Assembly: GCF_000189635.1 (NCBI RefSeq)
Contig: NW_002476418.1
Location: forward strand, 930,001 to 994,000
DNA: 64,000 nt
Reading direction: 5' to 3'
From: Tetrahymena thermophila SB210
Taxonomy: Eukaryota > Ciliophora > Oligohymenophorea > Hymenostomatida > Tetrahymenidae
In this document: positions 1-17,200 of the stretch, piece by piece
Layout of the letters: each line of letters starts with the position of its first letter
How positions within the stretch are numbered: position 1 is the stretch's first letter
The notes under the pieces: generated by a model
What the model saw: the letters and a program-made list of their open reading frames with translations, nothing else
What the model was told of the DNA's origin: nothing
The model's database searches: none
Program-made: the position numbers and the translations under genes

Positions 1-3890
<3,890 letters not shown>

Positions 3891-6480
3891 GTAAAAAAAA
3901 TAAGAATATAAAACAAATATTAATTATAAAGCAAAACAAGATTAAAGAAATGAAAAAAGCATAGTGAATACTTATTTATTGGATAGTTTTTGTTTAAAAA
4001 TTAAAGATTAAATATAATTAAACCTTAATAAAAACTATCAGTATTCTCTATTAGATTAGTAAATGTATGGTATATGCCAAATATAAATTGCTTGTCTCTT
4101 GTATAAAAGTAAAATAAAATAATATAGTATTATTATCACATCTTAATCATCCTAAAAAACTGCTATAATATTATTTAAACTCTTTTGTTTATTTTTATTT
4201 ATATATTTATCAAATTCATTTTCAATCTATGATAGTGGCTTTCTCTATAAATCTCTTTTAATTATAAAATTAATAAATATTGCAATTAATGATATAATTT
4301 ATCTATCAAATAGCAAGGTTATTTTCTAAAGATTTAAAGTAATTAATATTATGAATTTTAATATTTTGGTTTTAATTTAAGTAAATATACTTCATAAATA
4401 AAAAACTCTTCATTTTATAGATATATATTAAAAACCATTTTAATACCTTAAAATTTTAAAGAAGATGACATTAATAAAGAATTACAAATATTAAAAATGC
4501 ATAAAAATATAGCCTATTTTTAGATTGATAGATAGACAGATAGATTTGTTTTAAAATTTTTAATAAATGAAATAAAATTATTGTCATAAATTTATTTCTT
4601 AATTATAAATATATTTTATTAATAAGAGTTTAGATTTATTATAACACTAATATAAGCACAATTTTTTATATGATTGAATATATTTTTACCTTTGAAAATA
4701 AATATTTACAGATTAATATAAAAGATGTAATGCAAATATAAATAAATTTAAGTTGATAGAAATCTAGATTTTTTAATAGATTTCATTCTTAAAACAATAA
4801 ATTAATTAAATATAAATTTTTTTTTTCTCATTTTTATAAATTCTTTTAACTATTGTTGAAACTAGTTTTTTCTTTTAAATTATTTTTATAATTTGTTTGT
4901 TATAATTTATACACGTTAATTTAATAATATATCAAATTTTTTGATTACTACCTGAGCTTGCATTGCTTCCTGATTAAAGTCTTTAAATGTTATTTTGAGA
5001 AGATTTTTAAGCTGATTTTATGTCTTCATTTGGAAATACTCCCTCTCTGTATTAGGGCTATATATTACCTCTTTCTATTTGTTCAAAACCTTAAAAATAA
5101 TTATTCAAATATTAATAAATTTATTATTTCCATAATGAATAATATTAACAAGTTGATAAATTAATTATTTCTAAACTTTCATAAGTGAAAAAATAGGTTA
5201 TTTGATGATAAATGATAAAAATTAAATTACCATTTATAATTTTCTTAATTGGCATAAAAACAAGGAATGAAAATATCATAGATGACAGAATTATTAAGAT
5301 TAAAACTTAAACCTTTTTATAATTTAAAATATATAAAATATATTTAATTTAATCAAGTTTTTTATTGTAAAAATTACCTTTTACGTGTCATCTATTTATG
5401 AAATATCTAACGAATTTATCAAGAAATGGTGAACGCTATAATTGGACACAGTATATCCTAAAATAAATCCTATAACTAATCCAACTACTAGCATATTTAA
5501 TTTATACTGCTTATTCCTACCTTACTATATCAGAAATTATTTATCAAATGTCTCTTTGAATTTTTATGTGTGTGTTAATTGATTGTTAGTTTTTTTAATA
5601 ATATTTGATCAAAAAGCAAAATAACTAAAATTAAAAAGTCTTTAAAGTTATCAATTGATATAGTTTTATATTAAGGTAAAGAAAATATAAACATGAAAGC
5701 TCTCTTACAATTAATTAATGATATATTTAATAACATTGTATTACTATTCTGTTTTAAGTCTACATAATCTTACTTAATAACTTATTAATAAATTTATCTT
5801 CATCTGATTTTAAGATTTAAACATATAATTAATCATTACAAACATAATATTCTTTAAAATAGAACCTTTATAAAAAATAAATCAGACTTTATTAATATAA
5901 ATGTTTATTTGTTCAATATAGGAATCATCATTTTAAAAATTGCCCTTCAATAAGTAAAATATCAAATTTAAAATTCACAATAATAAATCTTAATAAACAA
6001 AATGTTTTAATTAGATTACAAAATAATTAAATAATTTAAAATTAAAAAGTCGTAAAAAATATTTTTTAAATAAAAAAGGGGGAGGAGATATTTAATATGT
6101 AATTTTCTAAAAATATCGTTTTAAATAAGCTATGCAAGTAATTAATATAGATAAAATTCAATCAAATATCTTTTATAATTAAATTTATTTATAATAATGA
6201 TAATAAATTATATAATAATAAATAATTGTGAATTAGAAAAGAAGAGATACAGTAAATGTATGATTAATAAGGATATTTTATATAAAAAGCAGCTAGAAAG
6301 ATAATTGGAGATGATAAATCAAAGGAGATTAGAAATTTTCAATTATTAAATTATATATATCTATCTAATTGTTTGTTTTTAATTTAAATTAAAACCAAAG
6401 TGAGGGATTTTAATTTATTAATCAATATTTGCATAAATCAATTAAAATTAATTATCAAAAAAAAGTAAACAATATTTAAA
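3891..6480. other. Intergenic, AT-rich
   Basis: About 2.6 kb of very AT-rich sequence with homopolymer runs and short GATA-type microsatellite tracts (around 4525). It presumably carries the PRP8 3' UTR and terminator and the promoter of the next gene. I see no conserved coding frame; short open stretches such as 4958-5164 have biased, non-protein-like composition. Confidence 0.7.
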
Positions 6481-7219
6481 ATGGGTAGAGACAATAACAG
6501 AAGAGGTGGAAATAATGGTCAACGTCGTAATAACGGTGGAGGTAACCGTGGTGGCAATGTAATTCACAATTTAAATTTAACAAAAAAATATGAAAGTCAG
6601 TTAAATGATATCTTTTAATGCTAATATTGATAAATTATTAGTTAATTGATTGATGCATTGAAATATCAATATTAAAAAGATGTCTATTTTTTAAATATTA
6701 AATGAAATTTAGTTTTAACCAATAAATTAAAATATATATTTAAATAATAAGGGCAATAGAAGAGGCGGTGACGGCGGTAACAGAAAATTCGGAAACGATA
6801 GAAGAGGTGGAAACAATAACCGTGGAAATCAAAATAATAACGATAGAAGAGGAGGTAAGTTTGATAGAAATGGTTTCAAGAATAAAAGAAGAAATGACAG
6901 AAATTTAAGCAAGGATTAGCTTGATAAAAATTTGGAAAAATTCTTATCAAAGGACCCTCAAGTGAAAGATAAAAGTAAACAACTATTTGTTTTAGAAAGT
7001 ACTTATAATAGTACAATAAAGGCTATTAAAAAATGAAATGGTGGGTAACCTTTTGTTTTAATTACAAAAAGTCAAAAAGGATCAACTTGATAGACAACTT
7101 GAAGAACACATGAAGAAAAAGGAAAATTAAGGCAAGATTATTAATTATTAAAGAGTAAAGTATATTTATAAATCTATTGTTATTGTTTAGGTAAGGCTAA
7201 TGAAAAGAGTGATCTCTGA
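6481..7219 (+). CDS. Small RGG-rich protein with two UAP56-binding-like motifs (ALY/FoP-like mRNA export adaptor candidate)
   Basis: Proposed exons are 6481-6558, 6752-6974, 7072-7131 and 7191-7219, giving 129 residues. The N-terminal 75 residues are Gly/Arg/Asn-rich with many RGG, RRGG and GGN repeats (for example DRRGGNNNRGN), typical of arginine-methylated RNA-binding tails. The C-terminal third is charged and helical and has two repeats, KDQLDKNLEKFL and KDQLDRQLEEHM. These resemble the LDxxLDxYM UAP56-binding motif at the ends of ALY/REF, UIF and CHTOP/FoP mRNA-export adaptors. No RRM lies between them. Introns 6559-6751 and 6975-7071 are GT..AG and keep phase. The last intron is uncertain: a GC..AG intron 7132-7190 would give a short acidic end (KSDL, TGA 7217-7219). 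Reading through instead gives an implausible hydrophobic tail. Export role is inferred from the motifs alone. Confidence 0.72.
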
Positions 7220-8164
7220 AAAAACTTGTTACTTACCGTATCTTTGCTAGTTATCTCTAATATTAACTGTCCTATTAATTTATCAATCAATTATGGTGTA
7301 GATAGATAAATAGATTAATCGATTTATTTAGTGTTTTATTCCAATTAATTTTTGTTTTTGTGTCAAAGTATTTGTGGAAAATATTTCATTGCAATAATTT
7401 ATATTCATTTTATTTATATATATAATAAATTTTAACTTATTTTGTTAGCTGTTTAGAATTTAAATGCTTGGATATATGTGTAAACTTAAGTTAACTAAAA
7501 TAGAATAAATAGTACATTAGTTCATCATAATATTTATCAAAATTTTTAGGGTTTTAATCATGAAATGATTACTTCAAATTCTTTAAATTAGTAAATTCAT
7601 TTTAGTAATTTTGAAACCTTTCATTTGAGTATAATTTGAGTTTTTTCTTCAACTTATCTTTGTTATTATTTGATTTTCTGCAATTTTATCAGAAAATAAA
7701 TTATATTTTTTATTTTATTTTACAATTCAAGTGATAATGTTAAAAGATATTATTTGACATCAAATATTAAAATAAATAGTGGAAAATAAAGATTTGATTT
7801 TTTAGTAATTAGATTAGTAATAAAATAAATAAATTGATAGATGAATCTATAAGTAAATGTTTAAAAACAAGATGAACATCAATTAAATATGCAAATTAGA
7901 TTGAAATAGTTAATTAATTTATAAATTAAAAATAAATATAAAAATTGAATAAATTGTTTTTGTTTTTTTTGTAAGAGATCTTTTTTAGTTTGAAATACTT
8001 TATGATAAATGTTAGTTATCGACATAATAGATTCTCTTTATCACTTTGAATAATAACAGTAATATTTTCTATCCTTATATCTTTGAATGTGTTTAAAGCT
8101 TTAATTTATTTAGTTTAAGATTTGAAATAGAGAGTGGGAATGATTAATTTAGGAAGGGTTTAAG

Positions 8165-8191
8165 TAAGGAAGGAAGGAAGGAAGGAAGGAA
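8165..8191. repeat. (GGAA)n microsatellite
   Basis: Six to seven consecutive AAGG/GGAA units, interrupted at the end by ACGAAG. Unusual purine-only tract in otherwise A/T spacer. Confidence 0.9.
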
Positions 8192-8582
8192 CGAAGTACT
8201 ATGTGAGTTTTTGATTTCATCTATCAGAGAAAATTATAATTAAAACTAACAAAAATAAAAATTTATTATAACAAATATATCCTTAATATCGTTTCATAAT
8301 GAATGAATGTACGAATGAATGAAGAAGCAAATTAAAGTTAGAGATTATTTATTTTTTAACTAGCCTCTTCTTAATTTTTAAATTATTTAATTATATTATA
8401 ATTTATATAGCTAAATTGGAACAAAAGCAGTGAGGAAGTATTTGAGTAAGAAAGAAATCAAATTTTATTATATCCTAAAATTTTGTTGTTTTAAAACAAT
8501 AAACAAGCAAGCAACCTATTTAAGAAGGAATTATAAGTTATATTTACTAAATCGATTTAATTGAATATCAATTTGAGCTAGA

Positions 8583-8623
8583 TAATTAATTAATTAATTA
8601 ACTAACTAACTAACTAACTAATA
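8583..8623. repeat. (TTAA)n/(AACT)n compound microsatellite
   Basis: Four to five AATT units run directly into about six AACT units, giving two adjacent tetranucleotide repeats that differ by one base. Confidence 0.9.
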
Positions 8624-8715
8624 CACTAAATTTATCATCTCTTCAATATGTATGTTGGAGTTTTTAAATTATTTTTGTCCTATAATTTATTTCTGTTCTT
8701 TTATTTCAGTTTATT

Positions 8716-11700
8716 TCAATTGTTGTCTCTATCTGAGCTGTAGTCAAGTTAATCCTCGTCATATTTCTATTTTTATCCTGAGTTTTGATTAATTGATAAT
8801 GGTTTGACCCTTTAAGATTCGCGACTGCTAGATTTGTAATCTTCCACATCAGAGAAAGTGCTTTTTTTAATCTCTTATTCAAGTAATTCAGGTTATTTAA
8901 ATGAATCTTCTATATCCATTTAATCACTTTTTTGATTTTGTTTGACATTCCTGTTTGGACTATTAGATTTTTGATTTTATTTTTTGGTTTCGCCATCATT
9001 AATTTCTTACTAATTCTTTGAAATTTTCGAGTTGTCATGACTACTTCTATTGTGTTTGTTTTATTTTCGTTAATCCTAATTATAATATTTATCATTTTTG
9101 TTTTAATGTAAAATCTCTTTTCTGTCTTCCTTGTAGTGCTTATTTTAGTCTTCGTCATTCCTATTATATCTTGTCTGCTAGTATTATGGTTATTGCTACC
9201 CTTTTCTTGAATCAGGGCTAGTTGATCTAGAAAAGTATCTATTTTTTTCATTTCTATATTAATGCTTTGGAGAGTATTTATTTTATTTTTTCTCATAATT
9301 TTTATAATTTTTGCCATTCTAGTTATGCACATTTCCTTTGTATTAATTACGAGAAAAAGAATTACTTCTGCTATCGTGTGATCTGCTTCTACTTCTTCTA
9401 CAATCTTAAAAGTTTTTGTAATATCTTCTGCTATTATTATTGTTATATTAATAATTATTGTTATTATTGGTAGTGTTGTTATTTTCTCTCAAACTGCGTG
9501 TAGGAGAAGAATTTTCTTGAAAAGTATTGTTTTTATTGTATTAGTTCTACTTATCATAATTAAATTACTATTAATGCTAAAGCTCTCTACTTATTCCTCT
9601 ATTATTATCTCTAAAATCTCTATTGTCTTTATAATCTCTACTATCCTTATAGCTCCTAGTATCTTTATAATCTCTATTATCTCTATTTTCTTTAACATCT
9701 CTAAAATCTACAATATCTTTATTATCTCTATAATCTCTATTATTATCTTTGCTTTTCTCTCTTAGCTGCTTATCATCTCTACCATCTTTATTTTCTCTTT
9801 GGTATCTTTCTGCGCTATAATCTTTTTTCTCTCTTCCACTCAGTGCTAACTCTTTTTATTTAGATCTACTTTGGTACTGCTGCTAAATTTAGTTTGATTC
9901 TAGTTAACAAGAGTTATTATTTTATTAGATTTTATCTTTTATATTTTTATCATTCAAGCTAGTTTAAAGTTATTTAGCCTCCGGGAGTAAATTATTTTGG
10001 CCAGACTATGGAGGAGATTTTGAAGGTTTAGAAATAGAAGAGAGAGGCTACTATAGGAAAAATTCTCTTTCTATTGAGAGAGATGATGATCTTTCTAACT
10101 TACTACGAAAATACTTACAAAATTGGAGGAAATCCATATTTCTTAAGTATTCTGGATATTATTTTTAATCATCTATATTTTACTGAGATTTGTGAATTTA
10201 ATGACAGTTTATTCTATGAAACACATGCAAACAGTGGTATTTTTTTTTCTTCTCTCGCATATGTCTGAGATGAACAAGTTTTATTCTCTCATGGATGAGT
10301 TTATGTAATTTTTTTTTTTCTGCCTATATATCAACAACCTTTAGTACCTGACTAAAATTTTGTTAATGTTAGCTATATTACATATTTAAAATAGGTTAAT
10401 TTAGATACTACTAATTATTAGAATTAAGCTACTAAGAATAATATTACTAATACTACTTTAAGTTATTTTAAAATTATTATGACTATTAAGACTACAATAA
10501 CTGAGGCTATTACTGCTAAAGCTATAGCTGAGACTACTACTAAGATTGCTAAGATAATAACTACTACTACTAATATTAAATCTATTACTACTACTATAAC
10601 TATTATTAACAAGAATTTTATTGCTACTGTTATTAAATCTAAATATTTATCTACTAATTTTAAGATTAATTACTGCTAATAAATAACTTTTATTTACTAA
10701 AATCATTCTAGTTCTAAGTTTAGTAATTTTAAATATTATTATTTATTAATTACTTTTGCTATTCACCCAATTGATTATAATTGTATTTCTCTTCATTATT
10801 ATAATTAATTTAATATCTGTTTTTATAAATATCCTATTTAGCTTAGTACTCTCTTTTTTAATAGACATTTATGTTACTTTTATTGTTATTGCTGTTCAGC
10901 TAATAGTCTTTTTCTTCACCAAACGTAGAATTGTTTCCATCATTTTCGCGTTAACTGATTCTTAATACTTTTTAAGTTTTTAAGCCTCCATTATTATTGG
11001 TAGCTACTCCAGATCTACTAATAATTTAGCTATTTTAAATTTTATAGCTAAAATTAGAAGGATTTGGTTAGGGCTGCATCTGCTAAATACTTTAACTTTG
11101 TAAATTAACATTTTCTAAAGATCCAGTTGAAACAGTTGGTTTTTCTAAATCGTTTTAGGAAGGTTTTTATTTAATAATCAATTTATCAATCAGTTTAGGT
11201 CCCTGATCTTTCTTTTTGATAGTAATTACTCTCCCACCTCCTATTCCAGCTTAAGCTGGGTTTGGCGCTGTTACATTATTAGGTTGTGCAGCTGCTATAG
11301 AAATAACAACATTATTAATCGATTTACCATTAGAATTAAAATTGTTATTGTTATTGCTATTATTAACATTATTACTGTTGCTGTTGTTGTTATTAATTTA
11401 ATTTCTGTCTTGCTTAATGATTGTCAAAGTTTATTTTACAACATTTTGCTGAGTTTGTGTTTAAGGTACATTAATTCTTTCATCTTTACTAAATTAACTT
11501 TAACTAAGATCATTATTTTACTAATCTCTGGAGCTTGAAGGAACTTCTCCTGATTCTATTGATTAATTGTCATTTGAAATTCTTTCTCTACTTTCTGATG
11601 ATTTTACTTTAGATGCTTGAGCTTTTTGAGGAGAAACATCCTTAAAATGTTAGGAATTTGAAGAGTTTTATCCATTTATATCTTAAATCTATTAACTAAG

Positions 11701-12258
11701 CATAGAATTGTAGCCAAATTAATACTAATTTCCAGAATTTATACTATTATCCTTATCAACAACTATACTTAAACCATTACTATTTAACTAGATGTCTCCT
11801 TTATTTTTTAATGTGGAAAATTGAACTTAGTTCGATTTAGTGTTATGAATGTTTTTAGGACTGTTACTCCTGCTTCTACTTTTAGAGGAAGAAAGCTTTT
11901 ATGAAGAAGAGTTGGGTGCCTAGTCTTACTAAACTACTTTGGATATCATAATCTAGTTTTCTTAACGGGTAGACGCATTTTAATCGTTTTGTTATTATTA
12001 AGGTAAAGCAATAAGTTCAGCAGAGAGATTTGAGTTTTATGATTTTATTTCTTTGATAGTAGCTTGAGCAACTTACAACGATTCGTACTGCAAAACGAGC
12101 TACTAAGAAGCATTTGATTTATTTGATATTTAATTGTCTTCGTACTTTTTAATTATCTTATATTTTCCATTGCTCCCAAAAAGACCAGAATACGAATCTA
12201 CATCAATGTCAAGAGGTAATCCACTCACTCTTATTTGATATTATTGATTTTATTCCAT
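8716..12258 (-). CDS. RRM protein with RS segments and long Q/N-rich regions (SR-like)
   Basis: A single uninterrupted frame of 1180 residues runs from ATG (complement 12256-12258) to TGA (complement 8716-8718). The length is a multiple of three, with many TAA/TAG Gln codons and no in-frame TGA. Residues about 6-80 look like one RRM: RNP2-like YQIRVSGLPLDI, then SYSGLFGSNGKYKIIKKYED, then RNP1-side LVLQYESLQVAQATIKEI. The rest is low complexity: an RS segment SKSRSRSNSPKN near residue 126, an SGEVPSSS segment, poly-Asn, an almost pure Gln tract (about residues 533-605), a DNRDYKD-type D/R/Y/N repeat (about 833-885), and RRSRSRSHDSRSNSFSRN near 956. RRM plus RS suggests a splicing or mRNA-processing regulator, probably nuclear; this is inference. 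The stretch coded at about 10080-10320 is less Q-rich and could hide an intron, but reads open. Confidence 0.85.
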
Positions 12259-14253
12259 TAATTAAATCAGTTGATGGACAAGAAACCTCTCTTTTTTATA
12301 AATAAATTTATTTCCACTATTTGTGCTCTGCCTTTTCTTGGAATGTATAGGTTACTAATATTAAAGTATCTATCTATCTGTCTATTTATACTTTTGGCAC
12401 TTTTTTTCTTCCTAATATTAAGTGATATGCCTACTTATTTTTCCCTTCAATAATTTATTTATTTTCTCTCTAATTCAAAGTATTTTACTGCTAACTAGTT
12501 AACTTTTACTAAAGAGATTTCTAAAAAATTTGATAATTAATTAATAAATTAAATAATTAATTAGTTTGCTTTTGATTTCTTCTTCTTTTTCTTCTCCTTC
12601 TTCTTGATTATTTCTCCTTGTACTTAATATTGATTCTTCTAACTTTAAATGTTAATAATGCTTAATATGTTTATTTTATTTATTTATTTCTTTCTATTTA
12701 TCTATCAATTTGTTGCTATTTGATTGATATTATCTATAAAGACTTCAATTTCCCTCACTATTTTTAAATATATATATATTTCAATTAACAAATCAAATAG
12801 CAGCTATACATCTATCTATCATAAATAAAAGCATGCAAATAAACATAAATTAATAAATACATGAATTTATGCATCAATGCATGTCTTTTTTCCTCTATAT
12901 TGTTTTTGTTATTTAATTTTACAAATTTATCAATTAAAAATATATATTTAAATTTATCTAATTTTAGATAGTTTTTTTCTTTCCTTGCTACTTCAAAGCT
13001 ATTTTGAAATGTAATTGATATTGAATGAATGCATATTTATTACAAATCATATAAATAGATCTTTATTTTACAATTGATTTATTCACAATAAAAATAAAAT
13101 ATATAACTTCATTACTGATTTATTTAATTATACATATTGTTGATTTTTCAAAAACCTAAATTCATTTAAAATCTTGTCTAACAGTTTTTTGTTGAAAAAA
13201 ATACGTTTTTTAGAAAAAATTAAAATCTTTTTTTTAAATTTACTTTTTTAATTAATCAATAAAATCAAATAGGAAACAATATTTTCACAAAATTACTTGA
13301 ATTGAATTTCAAAATTATATTTGTTATACGCTATACTGTTCAAAGAGGATTTAAATCTATATTAAGATTTATTATCAATTAATAAATTTACACAATTTTT
13401 AAAAATAAAATTGATAATTTTAATTTAGTTGATTAATCAATAAATTTATTAAATTTTCTCTTTTTTACTTTTCGGATATAAATTTTTAATTTTGATAAAA
13501 TATAATAGTTTTTAAGAAATTATTAAATTAAATATAAAATAATATTCCAAATATATCTATTCAATTTAATCTTATTTTAATTTTTAATCAAATAATTTAT
13601 TAATTTGCCGTATTTATAATTTATTTATAGTTTTTACAAGATAAAAAACTAGTTTTAAGAGTAAAAAAGCAGCAAGATATACCTCTAAATACATAAAAAG
13701 CTTTTACAAGTAAACATTTATATTAAAATAAATAATTTTAATTTAATAAATGGTTTAATTTGAAACAAATATAGTTTTAAAGACTAAATTAATCTATAAT
13801 TATTTGCTCAAAGAAACTTATCAAATTTGATTACAAAGAGTCTCCTTAATTATCAATATGTGTTTTTAAATTTATTTTTAATAATTAGCTGTCTTAAAAG
13901 TATTTATATTAATTTAGGTAGGATTGATAAAATTTTGAGTAAGTAATGAAATAATTTTTGTAAATTTCAACTGAATGAAGTTAGTTACATAAAATTAATT
14001 ATGGATTATAAAAATTTATATCAAGCCAATATATTTAAATTAATTTATTAAAAGAAAGATGATATAATATAATTCATGGAATTTAGCAAGATCTATTTAA
14101 AAATTTAATACATTATTTTTAAATATCAATTTAATTCTGATGTTGGAAAGTGCTTATTTTGAAGTATTTTATAGCTTAAAGAAATTTATATTTTTAGGCA
14201 AATTTGATCCTTAAACTGGTTGGTTTATTATAAGATTGTAGAAATGAAATACG
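12259..14253. other. Intergenic between divergent genes, AT-rich
   Basis: About 2 kb between two divergently transcribed genes, so it should contain both promoters and 5' leaders. An open stretch at 12271-12453 on the + strand is hydrophobic and lies just upstream of the RRM gene start; it looks like leader composition rather than a gene. An exon could exist near 14197-14245, after a TTTTTAG acceptor-like site, but could not be joined in phase. Confidence 0.6.
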
Positions 14254-17200
14254 ATGCTTAAAAATGTAAAATCAAGAGTGTATTTTGTTGCGATTACTGA
14301 GAAATTGAAAAAATTGCAAGGTATTATTTTGTTTTAAGGATATCGATAGAAAGATTAAAAAAATACCAATAATTAATTGTAGGGATAAACAAAAAAATTA
14401 TTAAAAATATTAAGACTTATTGTAATCTGCTATATTTGATTGTTTTAAGTAGTAGCTCATGATTCCTTCTATTGTAAGATAATCTAATGCAAATATAGCT
14501 GCTACTCAAAAGATACAAGAAGAGAGCAGCCAACAGACTTGCTCATCAATAAATTAACTAAACAGTGCAATAGATATAAGTCCGTATGTTCATTCATCAG
14601 TATTCGAAGTTCTTCAGCCTTCAAAGAATCTTCAAATTAAAGTTTGCAGCATTGCAAATTTAGAAACGATTGAAGATGATGTCTACCAAAAGCTCATTAA
14701 AAAAGAAAAATCTAATCCTCAAAGACTTACACCATAAATTAGAGGTTTAGATAATAAAGAGCTATAACGAAACAATAATGATTTTCGTTCTTAAAAAAAT
14801 TTAAAATAAGGATAATTATTTGGTAATCCAAATAATAAAAATGTCGAATTACAAAAGGATAAACTAAGTTAGTAGGAATAAATTGATTTAAATAATTTGC
14901 TAAAAATAAGAAATTTGAGTGAGAATAACACTGCTAATTTAGTTGGAAATCAAAAAAAGGGTATTCTGAAGTAGTTTAATAGATAGGCATCAATTATTAA
15001 GATGAATTAAAAGGCTGAGGAAGAAGATGTGTTAATTCAATTGAATATGTTTGCAAAAAAAAATTAATCTTCACTAACGCCTAAAAATTTATAATTTTTA
15101 GCAGTAAAAAAAGATTAACTTGAAAATACATTGAACTACTTGGATTAATTAAATAAAGCAAATGAAGAATCTTAAAGAAATTCAATGTATATTTTAGAAA
15201 AGGATTTAGGAAATAAATACACTGTCAAAAGCTTTAATAAAATTCTTCCATCATCTGAAAATCACTAAATTGTTATCAAATCATTTGCTAATATTCCAGA
15301 GCAGCTATCAAAAACAGAAATTTCTTCTTAGACTAACATAGAATAATAAAAAGTACTTAATTTTTAAAAATAAAGTGCAAGCAAAGCTGCTAACATGGAA
15401 AATTAATCGCCTGCAAAAGAGTAAAATACCCTAAATATGGTAAATTAATAACCTTTTGTAGTAACATCTTATCATTCTAGAAACAAATCAACTAATTATT
15501 AGTAAATGACTCCAAAAGCATTGCTTAAAAGAAATTAATCTATTCCATTTTAAATTGATAATTTACATGTTTCAAATATTAAAGAGAGCATAAAAAATTA
15601 TCCAGTAAACTCTCCTCAAATATCTAATCCAGATACATAAAGCAATAATAATACTATCAAATTAATTGGTAATAATCATAATTATAAACCAAATCAAGTA
15701 ATCAATTAAAATAAACATGAATCTAGTAATTCAAAAACAAATATTCTTTTAAGAAACTCTTAAACGCTATAATTAGAAGAAATAAATTAAACTTAAATTA
15801 ATCCATCCACATTAGATAAGATTGATTAGATATCATATGATAAAAGTGATAAGAGTATTGAAAATACAGATCCATTACCTAATATAAAGTGGAAAAATGA
15901 GCCCTTAGTGAGAAGCATCCAAAAGCAAAAGACATTTTCATATAAAAATGAAGGATAAAAAACTAAAAACATTTCATTCCTTAACCTATAAGAGGTTAAT
16001 AATTTCAATAGAGATCCTCTTTCTTCAAGAAAAACAGCAGACACCACTCCATTCGATACAAAGCCCATATTAAATATGGAAAACCATGTTTAGCTACTTA
16101 AAGCTAAAGCTGAATTAATTTCACCTATTTCAAATAATATTTTTGAGTCTGAAGATAGAAAATCTACCTAGATTGATTCTTAGTTCAATTCTTTGCTTAA
16201 GAAAAATGAAGATGACAAATCTTAAAATGCCACTAAAGATACGAGACACATATCGCCATTCAGCATAAGCTAAAATCCTCATAAAAGCTAATTCAAAGAA
16301 AAGCATGAAATGCAAACTGTTAAATAAAAAATGGATAATTTTCAAAATTCTAAATTTGAATCTCCTATTAAAACTCCTACTGTAACATTTTTGGAATCAG
16401 AGATCAAAGACACTAAGAATTCAGCTTCTTAAAATCCTTTGGAAAACAGCAATTAATAGTAAAAAAATAAAAGATTGAGCAAATTATCTTCATAAGAGTT
16501 TGGCTCAGCGATTAAAAAGCTTTCATTAAACTAACCATTTAATGAAAATATAAATGAAAAATAATCAAATTAGGAATAAAATTTACATTCTATGAATATA
16601 TCATATTTAAATTCTTTTGCTAAGCCATAGACAATAATAAACACTGCGGTTTTATCATAAACAACTTCAAACTCTCTAAAGAAGTAAACAGAGCTAGAAT
16701 CTCCATTTAAATTAAAATTAAATCAAAATCCTAGTATTTCCTCTGAAGGATTGGAAAGCAATTAAACCTTGACATCTAAATCTAATAATAAATAAATAAA
16801 TGAAAAAAATTTGGAACCAGTGAGTTAATTTATAAAAAATTTATGCCAATAAGATTTTAGTGATAACATAGATGTGCCTTAATCAATCTAGCAACTAAAT
16901 AAAGAAGATATATATTAAAGTGAAAGATACTAGGAATTTTAGTCAAATTAGAATGAAATTTTTAATAAATTTATTTCTTAGCCTCCATATATTCAAGGTA
17001 AGGTAAAGTGCGGGTTAGCAGATTTCATCAAACAAAAGAAAAACTTAGAAATGAATAGATTAAAAACATATTATAAATTTGGGTTCAGTGCTACAAACAA
17101 AGATGAAAAAAGTCTCAAATTATAGCATGTTTTGGAAGGAGTAGTTCCAAGTTATGAAACCGGAAATATTTAATGTAGTGAGCTTTGGAGTGAGAAACAT

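Larger units (their letters stand above)
7220..8715. other. Intergenic between convergent genes, with simple repeats
   Basis: About 1.5 kb AT-rich spacer between the RGG gene (+) and the RRM gene (-), so it must hold both 3' ends. No conserved coding frame seen. It contains two clear tetranucleotide microsatellites, listed separately, and AATG repeats near 8303. Confidence 0.7.

Noticed and set aside
4958-5164. Hydrophobic 68-codon open stretch after PRP8
   Set aside because: Composition is that of AT-rich spacer, no conserved motif, and the frame is open only by chance under the standard code.
8910-9332. 140-codon lysine-rich frame on the minus strand
   Set aside because: It is a different frame of the large RRM/RS gene; the in-phase frame from the RRM start through to TGA at 8716 explains the sequence better.
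9018-11538. Several hydrophobic + strand frames (for example 9517-9765 and 11284-11538)
   Set aside because: They are antisense shadows of Asn/Arg/Gln-rich codons on the minus strand, which appear as Ile/Leu/Tyr/Val on the other strand.
12271-12453. 60-codon hydrophobic frame just upstream of the RRM gene start
   Set aside because: Lies in the probable leader of a divergent gene, repetitive Leu/Ile/Phe composition, no homologue recognised.
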